A DNA stretch of 55,609 nt from NCBI RefSeq assembly GCF_001552155.1, contig NZ_BCQQ01000035.1, positions 1 through 55,609 on the forward strand. The letters run 5' to 3'. Every line of letters starts with the position of its first letter. Position 1 is the first letter of the stretch. Under the pieces are notes generated by a model. That model was not told where the DNA came from. It saw nothing but the letters and a program-made list of their open reading frames with translations, and searched no databases. Origin of the DNA: Actinomadura formosensis NBRC 14204. GTDB lineage: Bacteria > Actinomycetota > Actinomycetes > Streptosporangiales > Streptosporangiaceae. Made by a program: the position numbers and the translations under genes. This document shows positions 1 to 7,809 of this stretch, in pieces.

Positions 1-571
1 GGGCCGCCGCGGCGACCTGCTCCGGCTCGGCCTGCCCGTCCACGACCGCGAACGACTTGATCTCGATGACGTGCAGCCGGCCCGCGAGCTGGAACGCGAT
101 GACGTCCGGCTCCAGATAGGCCGGACACCCGGCGATCTCCAGCCGCAGCAGCGGATGGTCGAACAGCGTCCCCTCGCCCGACTCCAGCGCGCGGGCGAGC
201 AGCCGCCGGGTCCGCGAGTGCCGCAGCTCCCGGCTCTCGCTGCCCGCGACCACCTCCAGGTCGTCGTAGGCGACCTCGGGGACGTCGAGGCCGAGCCGCT
301 CGCGCAGCAGCGTCACCAGCTCCGCGCACCCGTCGGCCTTCACCTGCGCCTCGAACACGTTGCCGCGCGTGATCGCGAACTGCGACTGCCCGAACGGCGC
401 GGAGAACCCCAGGGCCCGCGCCACCGCGTCCTTGTCGACGCCCGCCGCGTCCATCACCCCGCGCCGGGCGCAGCCCGGATTGGAGGTGAGCGCGGCGATC
501 GTGCGGGCGTCGTGGTTGCGCGGCGGAGCGTCGCCGCGCAACCGGTCCAGCTCCGGTGCGGTGTCGGTCAT
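1..571 (-). CDS. Hypothetical protein with PD-(D/E)XK-like nuclease motif (partial, cut by window edge)
   Basis: The gene runs off the left edge; 190 codons are visible. It starts at the ATG at 571, whose first bases overlap the stop of the upstream gene (ATGA), so the two are very likely translationally coupled. The visible part has an N-terminal region of unknown fold (roughly residues 1-100). Near the cut end lies the pattern EPDVIAFQ, then about 8 residues later HVIEIKSF. An acidic residue in a beta strand followed by E-x-K in the next strand is the signature of the PD-(D/E)XK nuclease fold. I infer a metal-dependent DNA or RNA nuclease, or a domain derived from one. The family is not one I can name. 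The rest of the fold, and any partner gene, lies outside the window. Confidence 0.7.
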   Translation of the reverse strand, partial: MTDTAPELDRLRGDAPPRNHDARTIAALTSNPGCARRGVMDAAGVDKDAVARALGFSAPFGQSQFAITRGNVFEAQVKADGCAELVTLLRERLGLDVPEVAYDDLEVVAGSESRELRHSRTRRLLARALESGEGTLFDHPLLRLEIAGCPAYLEPDVIAFQLAGRLHVIEIKSFAVVDGQAEPEQVAAAA

Positions 572-1389
572 CGGTCGGTCTCTCCATCGATGGCAGGGTG
601 CCGCCCGGAGGCCCGCACGGCGCGCAGCCGGCTGCCGAACAGCCGTTCCGCGTCGTCGAGCCGGTCCCGGGCGCGGGCCGCGGCGGCCTCGCGGTGCCGC
701 CGGTCCGGTTCGCGGTGCACGTCCAGCTCGGCCCGGGCGGCCTCGGCGAGCACGGCCGGATCGGCCGTACCGACCGTACCGGTCGTCGCACCGGGAATGT
801 TGGACGCGAAACGCCACAGCAGCCGCTGCACGCCGGGGGACGGTGTGCCGCGCCCGGCGTGCTCGGCGAGCCGTACCGCGGCGGTGAGGAAGTCGGTGCG
901 CGGGCTCAGCGGCCCGACGACCCGCCGCTCCAGCGGCCAGGTGCTCACGGTGAGCAGCCCGCGCGCGGGGGCGAGCAGGTCGGCGGTCAGCGCGGCGCAC
1001 AGGTAGTACGGCCGCGCGTACGGCGCGGTGCGGAAGGAGCGTTCCTCGTCGCGGCGCAGGCTGGTCAGCCGGCTCCCCGGGATCTCGCCGGTGAAGAACG
1101 CCGCGTACACCGCCCCGATCAGCTTCGGCGCCGCCGGGACGCCGAGGAGCGTGAGCGCCTGGTGGACCTGCTCGCGGACGGGCAGCAGCCCGCGTTCGCC
1201 GTCGTCGTGGGTCGCGGGCCCGCCGAGGACCGCGTCGTCCCACGCCTGCTCGGCCCGGCGCAGGTCGGCGCGCAGCGCGCGGGCGGCCCGCCGGTCCCCG
1301 GCCGCCATGGCCCGCCGAACGGCGGCGCGCAGCTCGGTGATGCGCGTCTCCAGCTCGTCGGGGGTCGGGACGCCGGGGGACCGGGGCAT
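568..1389 (-). CDS. Conserved hypothetical protein, upstream partner of the PD-(D/E)XK-like gene
   Basis: A 273-residue soluble protein. I start it at the ATG at 1389; the reading frame stays open upstream, but that stretch overlaps the next gene and reads as low-complexity shadow. Residues 1-60 are a charged, Arg/Ala/Glu-rich helical segment, probably coiled coil. The middle holds a hydrophobic, aromatic-rich core around APYARPYYLCAALTADLL, and a second charged helical segment lies near the C-terminus. There is no signal peptide, membrane segment or known catalytic motif. Its stop overlaps the start of the nuclease-like gene by 4 nt, so the two probably act together. I do not recognise the family. 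Its function is unknown. Confidence 0.75.
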   Translation of the reverse strand: MPRSPGVPTPDELETRITELRAAVRRAMAAGDRRAARALRADLRRAEQAWDDAVLGGPATHDDGERGLLPVREQVHQALTLLGVPAAPKLIGAVYAAFFTGEIPGSRLTSLRRDEERSFRTAPYARPYYLCAALTADLLAPARGLLTVSTWPLERRVVGPLSPRTDFLTAAVRLAEHAGRGTPSPGVQRLLWRFASNIPGATTGTVGTADPAVLAEAARAELDVHREPDRRHREAAAARARDRLDDAERLFGSRLRAVRASGRHPAIDGETDR

Positions 1390-1529
1390 GCGGCAGACAG
1401 TACAGCCACTTCCCGACAGTTCCAGTGTTTTCCAGCTTTTCCGCGTCCCGGCCAGGGATCGGCGCGGCCTGCGCCGCACGACCGGGCACCGCCACGGCAC
1501 GTGCGGCCGGAACACGGCGCCGGGCAGGA

Positions 1530-1919
1530 TCAGGAACGCGGGTCGCGGCGCAGGGGGTGCCCCTCCGGGACCTCCACAATAACGATCTTCACGCCGTCCG
1601 GGTCCTCGATCCACATCTCGACCAGGCCCCACGGCTCCTCGCGCGGCTCCCGGGTGACGCGCGCCCCGGCGGCGGCGAGCCGATCGTGCTCCGCCCGCAC
1701 GTCCCGCACCTGGAGCCAGATCATCGGGGACGAGCCCGTCTCGCCCGCGCCGTGCCCCGACACCTCCAGGAACCCCGGGCCGAGGAAGAACACCACGCTG
1801 GGGGAGCCGGCCGGGCCGAACTCCCGGTGGACGGCGAGCCCCAGGACGTCGCGGTAGAAGGACCGGGTGCGCGCCGGGTCGGCCGGGCGCAGCAGGATGC
1901 GGCTGCTCAGTACGTCCAT
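1530..1919 (-). CDS. VOC (glyoxalase/bleomycin-resistance/dioxygenase) family protein
   Basis: A 129-residue protein with the two beta-alpha-beta-beta-beta halves of the vicinal oxygen chelate fold. The first half holds ILLRPADPARTRSFYRDVLGL; the second ends in WIEDPDGVKIVIVEVP, the usual DPDG turn before the last strand. I prefer the ATG at 1919, which has GAGG nine bases upstream, over the ATG at 1928, which has no room for a ribosome site. Members of this fold bind a metal and act on small molecules as lyases, dioxygenases or resistance proteins; the substrate here cannot be told. It lies about 140 nt upstream of the unknown gene pair and is transcribed in the same direction, so it may or may not share their transcript. 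Confidence 0.85.
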   Translation of the reverse strand: MDVLSSRILLRPADPARTRSFYRDVLGLAVHREFGPAGSPSVVFFLGPGFLEVSGHGAGETGSSPMIWLQVRDVRAEHDRLAAAGARVTREPREEPWGLVEMWIEDPDGVKIVIVEVPEGHPLRRDPRS

Positions 1920-1988
1920 GCCCGCCATCCTCACCCGGAGCCGCGCCGCCCCGGGCACCGCCACGCCCGGCCGGTGTCCCGGCGCGGG

Positions 1989-2855
1989 TCAGGTGAGGAA
2001 GCTCGCGCGATACGTGGCGGCCATGTCCTCGTCACCGTGTCCCCGCTCGATGACGCGGCGGAGCCGCTCGCCCGCCGCGTCGTTGACGTCCACCTGGATC
2101 TTGGCGGATTCCGCCGCCTCGTGGATCAGCCGGGTGTTGGTCTCGGCGTTGCGGGCGGCGAAGCTCGGCTCGAAGTCGCCCTCGACCATGGCCTTCATCT
2201 TCATCTGCAGGTAGGGGCTGTCGAGCGGGCCGCCGGTGAGGACCTCGCCGAGCAGCGCCGGGTCGAGACCGAGGCCCTTCGCCAGCGCGACGGACTCGGC
2301 GACGACCGCGGTCAGCGAGATCGCGTAGCCGACCGCGGCGAGCTTGAGCCGGGTGCCCGCGCCGGCCGCGCCGTCCTCGGCCAGCCAGAGCGTCCGGCCG
2401 CCGACCGCGTCGAACAGCGGATCCAGGACGGCCCGCGCCTCCTGCCGCCCGGCGGCGAGAACGAGCAGCCTCCCCTGCTCGGCGGGCTGCTTCGTCCCCT
2501 GGACGGGTGCGTCGACGAACGTGATCCCGCGTTCGGCGGCGAGGGCGGCGAGCCGTCCCAGGGACGCGAGGCCGACCGTGCCCATCTGTGCCCAGACCTG
2601 CCCCCGGCGCAGCGACGGCGACGCTTCGCTCATGACGGACAGGGCCGTCTCGCCGTCCTTCAGCATCGTGATGACCACCTCGGCACCGTCCACGGCCTCG
2701 GCGGGGGAGCCGGCCACCACCGCGCCGTCGGCGGCGAGGGGTTCGGCGCGCGCCCGCGTGCGGTTCCACACCGTGACCCGGTGGCCGTTCCGCAGCAGGT
2801 TGCGGGCCATCGCCGCCCCCATGATCCCGGTTCCGAGCATCGCGACCCGAGTCAT
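1989..2855 (-). CDS. NAD(P)-dependent oxidoreductase, beta-hydroxyacid dehydrogenase family
   Basis: A 288-residue protein of the 6-phosphogluconate/3-hydroxyisobutyrate dehydrogenase family. The N-terminal Rossmann domain begins MLGTGIMGAAMARNLL, a GxGxxG dinucleotide site. The substrate-side motif VDAPVQGTKQPAEQG lies near residue 120. A helical C-terminal domain contains the expected catalytic lysine in GAGTRLKLAAVGY. In classical members an Asn follows that Lys four residues later; here it is Val, so the substrate may differ from 3-hydroxyisobutyrate. The family oxidises beta-hydroxyacids or reduces the matching aldehydes or imines. The ATG at 2855 has AAGGAG seven bases upstream, which decides the start. 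The next gene upstream on this strand begins far away, so this looks like a single-gene unit. Confidence 0.88.
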   Translation of the reverse strand: MTRVAMLGTGIMGAAMARNLLRNGHRVTVWNRTRARAEPLAADGAVVAGSPAEAVDGAEVVITMLKDGETALSVMSEASPSLRRGQVWAQMGTVGLASLGRLAALAAERGITFVDAPVQGTKQPAEQGRLLVLAAGRQEARAVLDPLFDAVGGRTLWLAEDGAAGAGTRLKLAAVGYAISLTAVVAESVALAKGLGLDPALLGEVLTGGPLDSPYLQMKMKAMVEGDFEPSFAARNAETNTRLIHEAAESAKIQVDVNDAAGERLRRVIERGHGDEDMAATYRASFLT

Positions 2856-2964
2856 CTCGCACTCCTTTTTGAACTGTTCGATCCATAACCGTGCCGGGGC
2901 AAGCCTCGCACACGGCCGCGCGGCGCGCATCCCGTGGGTCCCTACCCGCCCGCGGGAGGATCGG

Positions 2965-4041
2965 TCAGCCGTAGTGGGCGTGGCCGTCGTCGTGCGCGTC
3001 GGCGTGGGCGGCCGCGTACGGCGCGGCGAACGCGTCGAGGGTGCGGTCGAGATGCGCCGACCACCAGGCCACGAGGGGCGCCGGACCGCGCCCGCCCGTG
3101 CCGTCCGCGCCGAGGTACCGGTGCCGCAGCGGCGCGACGTCGCAGAGCCGCTCCCACCACTCGCGGTGCACCGCCGCCTGGATCTGCCCGGCGTCCAGCG
3201 GATACGCCGAACGGTGGCCACGCACGAACGCCTGCACGCGGTCCAGATCGAGGCCGCGCTCGTCCTCGCAGGCGAACAGCCGCGCCGCCGAGCGGACCAC
3301 CTCACCGGCGATCGGCCCCGCCGCCAGCCCGTCCCAGCCGAGGACGGCGGTGACGTTGCCCGCCCCGCCGTAGCGCAGGTGCCCCGCGTGGAACGCGCCG
3401 TGCAGGTACCCGACCGTGCTCACCTCGATGTCCGGCGGCTGGTGCCCGGCGAACTCGGTGAGCAGGGCGCGGCGCTCGCGGAGCCGGCGCCCGGTCAGCG
3501 CGTCGAAGTCGGTGCCGCCGGCGTCGCCCGGGACGTCCCGCAGCATCTCCGCCACGGCGGCGGAGGCGTCCGCGGCGCGCGGTGTCGGCACCAGCATGCT
3601 CTGCTGGACGGGCGCCGTCAGCTCGTCGAGCGCCGCGTGCAGTCGCCCGAGCAACTCGCCGAGCGCCTCGCACTGGCCGAACGTCAGCTCCAGCCCGCCC
3701 CGCCGGCGTCCCCCCACCCACGGGTACAGGACGTAGCCGTGACCGGCCGCGGTGACCAGCGTCCGGCCGCCGCGCGCCGGCATCGGGGCGAGCACCGGCA
3801 GCCCCGCCGCGTCCAGCGCGGTGGTGACGGTGTGCTGGAAGAGCAGACGGCGCCGGTCGGGTTCGGCGTACTCCCGGAGGAAGAACGTCCCCGCGGATGT
3901 GCCGACGCGCCAGCAGCGGCGGCCGGGACCGGCCTCCAGCGGGCTCGTCTCGCCCGGCGCGCCGATGTCCCAGCGCCGCAGCGGCCGTGGCGGCGGCCCC
4001 GTGGCGGCGGGCGCGGTGTCAGCGCTCTGGGACGTGGGCAC
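2965..4041 (-). CDS. Aminoglycoside-phosphotransferase-fold protein with a degenerate active site (probable pseudokinase)
   Basis: A 358-residue protein with the overall layout of the APH/choline kinase fold: an N-lobe with a possible ATP-site lysine-less strand (TFFLREYAEPD), a hinge (GYVLYPWVGG) and a helical C-lobe. The catalytic loop normally reads HGDxHxxN. Here it is HGAFHAGH at residues 214-221, so the catalytic Asp is Ala216 and the metal-binding Asn is His221. The following metal-binding DxD is GWD at 235-237. Three catalytic positions are therefore lost while the reading frame stays intact. I infer a non-catalytic binding or regulatory protein. The start is the GTG at 4041 with GAGG upstream. 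The gene stands alone between an oxidoreductase and a deazaflavin reductase. Confidence 0.8.
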   Translation of the reverse strand: MPTSQSADTAPAATGPPPRPLRRWDIGAPGETSPLEAGPGRRCWRVGTSAGTFFLREYAEPDRRRLLFQHTVTTALDAAGLPVLAPMPARGGRTLVTAAGHGYVLYPWVGGRRRGGLELTFGQCEALGELLGRLHAALDELTAPVQQSMLVPTPRAADASAAVAEMLRDVPGDAGGTDFDALTGRRLRERRALLTEFAGHQPPDIEVSTVGYLHGAFHAGHLRYGGAGNVTAVLGWDGLAAGPIAGEVVRSAARLFACEDERGLDLDRVQAFVRGHRSAYPLDAGQIQAAVHREWWERLCDVAPLRHRYLGADGTGGRGPAPLVAWWSAHLDRTLDAFAAPYAAAHADAHDDGHAHYG

Positions 4042-4144
4042 GTCGGCACCTCGGCTGCGTCGGACGGACGTCGGTCGAATGGGTGTTCTACGCCGACGCT
4101 ACACGTCCCGCCCGCACGGCGAAAGGGAACGCGCGTCCGCCGCC

Positions 4145-4546
4145 TCAGACGCGCTCCAGCACCACCACGGGGATCTCGCGGCTCGTCTTCTTCTGGTACT
4201 CGTCGTAGTCGGGCCAGACGGCGGTCATCTTCCGCCACAGCGCCGGCTTCTCCGCGGCCGTCGCGGTGCGGGCCCGCGCGGTGAACTTGTCGCCCTTCAC
4301 CTGCACCTTCACCGCGGGGTCCGCCTGCAGGTTCCGGTACCACAGCGGCGGCTCGTCGGCGCCGCCCTTGGACGCCACGACGAGGTAGGCGTCACCCTCG
4401 GTCTGGTAGATGAGCGGTGTCGTGCGCTCCTTGCCGGTCTTCCGCCCGGTCGTGGTGAGCAGCAGCGCCGTCGTGCCCTGCCAGGCGTGCCCCTCCGCCC
4501 CGTCGGTCTCCTGATAGCGCTTGACGTGCTCTTTGCCGAAAAGCAT
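4145..4546 (-). CDS. Nitroreductase-family deazaflavin (F420)-dependent oxidoreductase
   Basis: A 133-residue split-barrel protein of the Ddn/DUF385 family. It has the characteristic TTTGRKTGKERTTPLIY strand-turn-strand and, further on, DEPPLWYRNLQADPAV, both typical of proteins that bind the deazaflavin cofactor F420. Ddn-type enzymes reduce quinones, nitroimidazoles or other hydrophobic acceptors using F420H2; the physiological substrate cannot be assigned. The start at 4546 is fixed by a strong AGGAGG seven bases upstream. No signal peptide is present, so it is cytosolic or peripherally membrane-bound. The F420 dependence supports an actinomycete origin. Confidence 0.9.
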   Translation of the reverse strand: MLFGKEHVKRYQETDGAEGHAWQGTTALLLTTTGRKTGKERTTPLIYQTEGDAYLVVASKGGADEPPLWYRNLQADPAVKVQVKGDKFTARARTATAAEKPALWRKMTAVWPDYDEYQKKTSREIPVVVLERV

Positions 4547-4679
4547 CGAATCCTCCTTTGGTCCGGCCTTGGCCGTTGTCCGGCTGCCCGGGTCAACCCC
4601 CGAACGGGAGATGCTCTTCCCGGAGTGCGGCACTCAATGCCGTGCCCTGCCGGCGCGCCGGGCTCATTACGCTGGGCCG

Positions 4680-5114
4680 GTGGACGACGCGGTGGAAGTG
4701 GCGCGGCGATGCGCCGAGACGATGTACGCACGGGACAAGGTGGCGCAGGACCTTGCCATGGAGATCGTGGAGATCGCGCCTGGCCGGGCGAGGCTGCGGA
4801 TGACGGTCGCCGACACCATGGTGAACGGCTTCGGCATCGCGCACGGCGGCTACCTGTTCCTGCTCGCCGACACCGCGTTCGCCTATGCGTGCAACACCCA
4901 CGACACCGTGACGGTCGCCGCGTCCGCCGACGTCGTGTTCGTAGCGAGCGCGCGCGGCGGAGACGTGCTTGAGGCGAGCGCGTCCGAACGCGTCCGCTAC
5001 GGCCGCAGCGGGGTCTGCGACGTGACGGTGCGGCGCGTCCCGGACGGCGAGGTCATCGCGGAGTTCCGCGGCGGAAGCCGCAGCCGGGACCGGCGGGTCA
5101 TCGGCGCCCCGTGA
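4680..5114 (+). CDS. paaI: Hydroxyphenylacetyl-CoA thioesterase PaaI
   Basis: A 144-residue single hotdog-fold thioesterase. It starts at the GTG at 4680 and aligns along its whole length with the PaaI family. The N-terminus ARRCAETMYARDKVAQ is followed by the helix-strand core VNGFGIAHGGYLFLLADTAFAYACN, where the Asn/His/Gly cluster and the Asp of the central helix form the catalytic site. PaaI hydrolyses stalled CoA thioesters during phenylacetate breakdown and frees CoA. No other paa gene is nearby, so this copy acts as a stand-alone housekeeping thioesterase or serves a pathway encoded elsewhere. A 15-bp tandem repeat begins within its stop codon. Confidence 0.9.
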   Translation: MDDAVEVARRCAETMYARDKVAQDLAMEIVEIAPGRARLRMTVADTMVNGFGIAHGGYLFLLADTAFAYACNTHDTVTVAASADVVFVASARGGDVLEASASERVRYGRSGVCDVTVRRVPDGEVIAEFRGGSRSRDRRVIGAP

Positions 5115-5170
5115 ACCCCAGATCAGTGAACCCCAGACCAGTGAACCCCAGACCGGTGGACCCGGTCAGA
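5111..5170. repeat. Short 15-bp tandem repeat between paaI and the DUF5753 regulator
   Basis: Three consecutive 15-bp units of the form GTGAACCCCAGAYCR lie at 5111-5125, 5126-5140 and 5141-5155, followed by a decayed fourth unit. The array starts on the paaI stop codon and reaches the last codons of the convergent regulator gene. It is probably a replication-slippage product. Confidence 0.9.
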
Positions 5171-6089
5171 GGTCCTTCAGGACGCGGGTGAGGAAGCGCG
5201 CCGTGTCGTCGGGACGCTCGGCCGTGATGCACAGTTTGTTCATCACCCGCATGTAGGTGTCGACGTCCGTCGGCTTGTCGAGATAGAGCGCGCTGGTGAG
5301 CTGCTCCAGGTAGACGACGTCGGACAGGCCGGGCTCGGCGAAGCGCAGGATCGTGAACGGGCCGCCCGCCGCCGCGTGCCCGCCCGCCCCGAACGGCACG
5401 ATCTGCAGCGTCACATGGGGCAGCTCCGACACCTCGATCAGGTGCCTGATCTGGGCCCGCATCACGTCCCGGCCGCCGAGGGGACGCCGCACGACCGCCT
5501 CGTCCAGCACGGCCCACAGCGTCGGCGCGCCGGGCGAGGTGAACCGCTCCTGCCGCGTCGTGCGGATCTGGACGCGCCGCTCGACCTCCTCCTCGGAGGC
5601 GTCGGAGAAGCCGAGCCGGACGACCGCGCGGGCGTAGTCCTCGGTCTGCAGCAGCCCCGGCACGAACTGCAGTTCGTAGGCGCGCAGCAGTGACGCGGCC
5701 TCCTCCAGGCCGAGGTACACCTCGAACCAGCTCGGCAGGATGTCGCCGTACCGGTGCCACCAGCCGGGAGTGTTGGACTCCTTGGCGAGCCGCAGCAGCG
5801 GGGCGCGCTCGTCGGGGTCGGAGACGCCGTAGAGGGTGAGCAGGTCGGCGACATCGCGTTCCTTGAACCCGACCCGTCCCAGCTCCATCCGGCTGATCTT
5901 GGAGTGGGAGCCGCGGATCTCGTAACCCGCCTGCTCGGTGGAGATCCTGCTCGCCTCGCGCAGCCGGCGCAGTTGCGCGCCGAGCAGAATGCGCAGGACG
6001 GTGGGGCCGCCGCGTCGCGGATAATTGATCAGCCGTCCGGTGGGATCGCCATCGGGCGGAGGCGCGGAGGCAGCTGAATCCTGGGCCAA
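5166..6089 (-). CDS. Helix-turn-helix (XRE) transcriptional regulator with DUF5753 domain
   Basis: A protein of about 307 residues. The N-terminal XRE helix-turn-helix holds LLGAQLRRLREASRI and then GSHSKISRMELGRVGFKERDVADLL. It is followed by the actinomycete DUF5753 domain, with WFEVYLGLEEAASLLRAYELQFVPGLLQT near the middle and LTSALYLDKPTDVDTYMRV near the end. These proteins are abundant in streptomycetes and relatives, usually beside a small DUF397 gene and often linked to development. No DUF397 gene is visible here. The start is uncertain: no in-frame ATG lies near the conserved region, so I use the TTG at 6089. A GTG at about 6168 is an alternative, and recognisable homology begins only around codon 25. 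Confidence 0.85.
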   Translation of the reverse strand: MAQDSAASAPPPDGDPTGRLINYPRRGGPTVLRILLGAQLRRLREASRISTEQAGYEIRGSHSKISRMELGRVGFKERDVADLLTLYGVSDPDERAPLLRLAKESNTPGWWHRYGDILPSWFEVYLGLEEAASLLRAYELQFVPGLLQTEDYARAVVRLGFSDASEEEVERRVQIRTTRQERFTSPGAPTLWAVLDEAVVRRPLGGRDVMRAQIRHLIEVSELPHVTLQIVPFGAGGHAAAGGPFTILRFAEPGLSDVVYLEQLTSALYLDKPTDVDTYMRVMNKLCITAERPDDTARFLTRVLKDL

Positions 6090-6610
6090 GGGGTCACCAG
6101 CCAGTCGACAGGTCTGCTCGTTGATGGAACGGCACCGACCTATGTTAGAGGATGCGGACACGCTTTTGGGAGATAGCGAAAACGCGTTCGCGAACGGATC
6201 CCGTGCGCGGCGTCGCCCGGGACGCGCCGGCCGAGACATCCGGTGACCAGTGCAGTCGGTGGCTGGGCGGCTGCGGAACGTGGCGCCGCTTCGGGACGGG
6301 AGTCGTCCCGATGGTCATTTCGAAGGCGGCCCCGGAGGTGGCTGGCGCGTCAATTGGGCGCCGTTCTGTGACATTGCACACGGCCAATCCTGACAAGTCA
6401 ATCCGCAATCCGTCGAGTGACACGTGAATGTCGGTTGTCGTGCAATTTGGTGAATCGCCGGGGCGCCCGCGCGGTCCCGCCGGGCGGTACGTGATGAAGC
6501 TCTCGTCCCGCCCCGGCAAGATCTCCGGCCGCTCGGACGTTGACCGGGCAGCGGGCGGCCACCGCCGCCCGCTGCCGAGAGGCGACCACCACCGCGCATC
6601 TGGGAGAATC
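6090..6610. other. Intergenic region upstream of the DUF5753 regulator and the HPF-like gene
   Basis: About 520 bases with no convincing gene. Open frames exist on both strands but lack ribosome sites and recognisable sequence. A 7-bp-stem hairpin lies at 6292-6310 (CGGGACG, 5-nt loop, CGTCCCG). The region must hold the divergent promoters of the flanking genes; I cannot place them with confidence. Confidence 0.5.
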
Positions 6611-6919
6611 ATGAACGCGACCCGTGAGCGACCGGAGATCCGGTTCCTGACCTCGGGCGATGTCACGGCGCACGAGCGCGCCGCCGCCGAGCGCGCCGTC
6701 CGCGAGGCGCTCACCGCCGCCCACCACGTCACCTCCGTCCAGGTCACGCTGAGCGTCGTCAACGACTCGTCGCTGCCGCGGCCGGCGCTGGCCCAGGCCG
6801 TGGCCGAGATCGACGGCCGGCGCGTCCGCGCCCAGGCCGCCGCGCGCCGCATCGACGAGGCCATCGACATGCTCCGCGAGCGCCTGGCCGTCCGGGCGAC
6901 CTCGCTCCAGGCGGGCTGA
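6611..6919 (+). CDS. Small HPF/RaiA-like ribosome-associated protein
   Basis: A 102-residue protein starting at the ATG at 6611, with GGGAG just upstream. It opens with a strand IRFLTSGDV, then a helix, a strand VTSVQVTLSVV, and the stretch ALAQAVAEIDGRRVRAQAAARRIDEAIDMLRERL. This order matches the beta-alpha-beta-beta-beta-alpha domain of hibernation-promoting factors and of the short actinomycete proteins annotated as HPF/RaiA-like. Long HPFs have a second dimerisation domain, which is absent here. I infer binding at the ribosomal small subunit in stationary phase or stress. A terminator lies 50 bp downstream. Confidence in the fold is moderate; in the function, lower. Confidence 0.65.
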   Translation: MNATRERPEIRFLTSGDVTAHERAAAERAVREALTAAHHVTSVQVTLSVVNDSSLPRPALAQAVAEIDGRRVRAQAAARRIDEAIDMLRERLAVRATSLQAG

Positions 6920-6970
6920 ACCCGCCCTGCCCGCCTGAGCGCTTCGGCAGCACCTCGCGGGCATGGGAAA

Positions 6971-6997
6971 GGCGGCGTCCTTCTCCGGGACGCCGCC
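6971..6997. terminator. Hairpin between the HPF-like gene and the ABC transporter operon
   Basis: A 10-bp stem (GGCGGCGTCC / GGACGCCGCC) with a 7-nt loop sits between convergent genes. On the minus strand it is followed by TTT, so it best serves the ABC transporter operon, but it can act in both directions. Confidence 0.75.
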
Positions 6998-7029
6998 GTT
7001 CGTGCGTTCAGGGGGCGAACAAGGCGCGT

Positions 7030-7809
7030 TCAGACGTCGCGCCGGGTCAGGAGGAAGGCGGCGAATCCGAGCGGGACGAGCACGTACGCCACCAGCACGG
7101 CCGCCGCGGCTCCCGGGGACAGGAGGTCGCCGTAAACGGAGTTCTCCGCGCTGAGCCCCGCCATCTCCCTGGGCAGGGCACCGGGCATGACCGACCCGAT
7201 CCGCGCGTTCCACGGCCCCGGCAGGTGGCAGGCGAGCAGCGGCAGGACGTGCCATGCGAAGACGACCGACACGATCGATCCCGCCGTGGAGCGCAGCAGC
7301 ACACCGAACGCCAGGCCGAGCAGCGCGAAGACCGGCACCACCGTGCCCGCGAGGACGAACCCCGGCAGGTCGTGCGCGATGGACGCCCGCTGGTCGGGGA
7401 AGGGCCGGTCGCCGACGATGAGCCGGGTCCCGAGGAACGAGCCGATCGTCACCGCCTCCCCGGCGGCCAGCGCCACCGCCCCGATGACCGTGCTCTTGGC
7501 GAGGAGCAGGGTGCGCCGCCCCGGCAGCGCGGTGAGGCTCGTGCGGATCATGCCCGTCCGGTACTCGGACGTGACGGAGAGCACGCCGAGGATCCCGAGG
7601 CACAGTGACGCGCCCCAGCCGGCCAGCTCCTGCAGCGGACGCAGCAGGAGCTCATCGCGGCGGTCGGCGGCCAGCCCGTCCCAGACGTGCGCCATCTGGA
7701 ACGCCAGCAGCAGGACGAACCCGGTGAACAGGGCCGTCACCGACAGCACCCAGTAGGTCGAGCGGACCGAACGCAGCTTCCACCACTCCGCCGCCAGCGC
7801 GTCGGTCAC
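7030..7809 (-). CDS. ABC-2 type transporter permease
   Basis: A 259-residue integral membrane protein with about six hydrophobic segments, including STYWVLSVTALFTGFVLLLAF near the N-terminus and VLVAYVLVPLGFAAFLL at the C-terminus. It begins MTDALAAEWWKLRSVRSTYW, the usual cytosolic lead-in of ABC-2 permeases that partner drug- or antibiotic-efflux ATPases. The GTG start overlaps the stop of the ATPase gene (GTGA), so the two are translationally coupled and form one exporter. The substrate is unknown. The divergent histidine kinase and response regulator next door suggest that the exporter answers to cell-envelope or antibiotic stress. Confidence 0.88.
   Translation of the reverse strand: MTDALAAEWWKLRSVRSTYWVLSVTALFTGFVLLLAFQMAHVWDGLAADRRDELLLRPLQELAGWGASLCLGILGVLSVTSEYRTGMIRTSLTALPGRRTLLLAKSTVIGAVALAAGEAVTIGSFLGTRLIVGDRPFPDQRASIAHDLPGFVLAGTVVPVFALLGLAFGVLLRSTAGSIVSVVFAWHVLPLLACHLPGPWNARIGSVMPGALPREMAGLSAENSVYGDLLSPGAAAAVLVAYVLVPLGFAAFLLTRRDV

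Noticed and set aside
6152..6427. 91-residue open frame divergent from the DUF5753 gene
   Set aside because: No ribosome site, no recognisable sequence and it overlaps the regulator's likely leader; probably a chance frame.
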